A stretch of 64,000 bases of DNA from OLB11 sp041392835. Lineage in GTDB: Bacteria; Bacteroidota; Bacteroidia; Chitinophagales; Chitinophagaceae. The stretch spans positions 62,001-126,000 of the forward strand of contig JAWKLF010000006.1 in assembly GCA_041392835.1 (NCBI GenBank). Direction: 5' to 3'. This document shows, piece by piece, positions 63,270-64,000 of this stretch (its first letter is position 1; each line of letters begins with the position of its first letter). The notes below the pieces were generated by a model. It saw only the letters and a list, made by a program, of their open reading frames with translations. It had not been told where the DNA came from and made no database searches. Position numbers and translations under genes: made by a program.

Positions 63270-64000
63270 ATGAATTTAATTGAAGAATTGAAATGGCGTG
63301 GTTTATTGCAAGATATCATTCCAGATACAGAAAAACAGTTGGAAAAAGAAATGACATTGGCTTATGCAGGTTTTGACCCCACAGCCGATTCACTACATAT
63401 TGGCAGCCTTGTCCCTATTTTATTACTCATGCATTTACAACGAGCTGGACACAAGCCTTTTGCTTTGTTAGGCGGTGCTACAGGCATGGTTGGAGACCCC
63501 TCTGGAAAATCTGAAGAACGAAATATGCTTCCAGTAGATACCTTAAGAAAAAATACAGAAGGCATTAGAAAACAATTGGAAAAATTTCTTGATTTTGATA
63601 ACACAAAAGCTAACCATGCTGTGATGGTAAACAACTATGATTGGTTTGAAAATATTACCTTTTTAGATTTTATACGCGATGTAGGAAAGTTTATTACAGT
63701 CAATTATATGTTGGCCAAAGACTCTGTGCAGAAAAGATTAGAGTCGGGTATGTCTTTTACTGAATTTACATATCAGCTTGTACAAGGGTACGATTTTTAT
63801 TATTTATACAAAGAATATGGCGTTAAGCTACAAATGGGAGGCTCTGACCAATGGGGCAATATTGTGACTGGTACCGAACTCATTAGAAAAAAAATGGGTG
63901 GCGATGTCTTTGCCTTTACTGCACCTTTACTGAAAAAAGCAGATGGCGGTAAGTTTGGTAAAACCGAAACCGGTAATATCTGGCTCGATGCCTCTCGTTC
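63270..64000 (+). CDS. tyrS: Tyrosyl-tRNA synthetase (partial, runs off the window)
   Basis: Class I synthetase charging tRNA-Tyr. The visible 243 residues include the HIGH-type motif in DSLHIGSLVPIL, PSGKSEER, GYDFYYLYKEYG, GGSDQWGNIV and the KMSKS equivalent KFGKTE, all typical of the bacterial TyrRS. The start is the ATG at 63,270. It is preceded by TTTGCATGCTATGA, which is identical to the sequence around the thrS start, and the upstream CATTTTTG is a one-off -7 box, so this mRNA may also be leaderless. The C-terminal part lies outside the window. Confidence 0.96.
   Translation, partial: MNLIEELKWRGLLQDIIPDTEKQLEKEMTLAYAGFDPTADSLHIGSLVPILLLMHLQRAGHKPFALLGGATGMVGDPSGKSEERNMLPVDTLRKNTEGIRKQLEKFLDFDNTKANHAVMVNNYDWFENITFLDFIRDVGKFITVNYMLAKDSVQKRLESGMSFTEFTYQLVQGYDFYYLYKEYGVKLQMGGSDQWGNIVTGTELIRKKMGGDVFAFTAPLLKKADGGKFGKTETGNIWLDASR

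Noticed and set aside
1..64000. CRISPR arrays and tRNA or rRNA genes
   Set aside because: I saw no regular repeat-spacer pattern and no convincing tRNA or rRNA sequence on reading the window; a dedicated tRNA scan could still find one.

Overview
The window is low-GC, AT-rich DNA from a member of the Bacteroidota. The indications are the type IX secretion pair porU-long/porV, cargo proteins with type IX sorting domains, a short 291-residue RpoD, a FecA-like TonB receptor, and promoters of the Bacteroidota form TTTG-N19/20-TAnnTTTG upstream of ffs, rpoB and a phage small RNA. I cannot name a genus; the mix resembles Chitinophagales or Sphingobacteriales-like lineages.

Region 1 (1-23.5 kb) is chromosomal: a deoxynucleoside kinase (frameshifted), trpS, an S41 processing protease, a PKD-type lipoprotein, a very large secreted GEVED/dockerin-like protein, an SF1 helicase, cspA, rpoB (interrupted, and standing alone without rpoC), two type IX cargo proteins, a TonB receptor with an AraC-type regulator, a GNAT acetyltransferase, lepA and the SRP RNA gene ffs.

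Region 2 (about 23,754-41,390) is an integrated element of about 17.6 kb lying between two 16-bp identical repeats (AACAAGCCATTTTTTT). The left repeat is the 3' end and terminator of ffs. A tyrosine integrase sits at the left end and a two-repressor immunity switch plus a DUF1036 cargo gene at the right end. Between them are a leftward early block (regulator, VirE_N/BT4734-like primase domain, SF3-type helicase, cytosine methyltransferase, small ATPase, Tad2-like anti-Thoeris protein, PBECR-type nuclease), a repeat-rich putative origin/control region, and a leftward late block. The late block holds coiled-coil proteins, a candidate unimolecular spanin, a small packaging-type ATPase, a 42-residue membrane protein, a candidate capsid protein, and GH19, M15 and HExxH enzymes. 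About a dozen late products carry a single membrane segment, often at the extreme C-terminus, and there is no terminase, portal or tail gene. I infer a temperate, tailless, membrane-containing virus integrated at ffs. This is the most interesting object in the window.

Region 3 (41.4-64 kb) is chromosomal again: a decayed metallo-beta-lactamase-fold gene and a decayed UMF1-family transporter beside attR, an ABC ATPase, a TMTC-like membrane TPR protein, folC, rpoD, a START-domain gene, an envelope cluster (LptF/G permease, PAP2 phosphatase, KdsB fused to a TerB-like domain), thrS, an FtsX/LolE-type permease, a FemAB-like GNAT protein, porU-long, porV and the 5' part of tyrS.

Quality note: several genes, including essential rpoB, carry indels at homopolymers. 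Some are probably sequencing errors, so apparent pseudogenes here need read-level confirmation.
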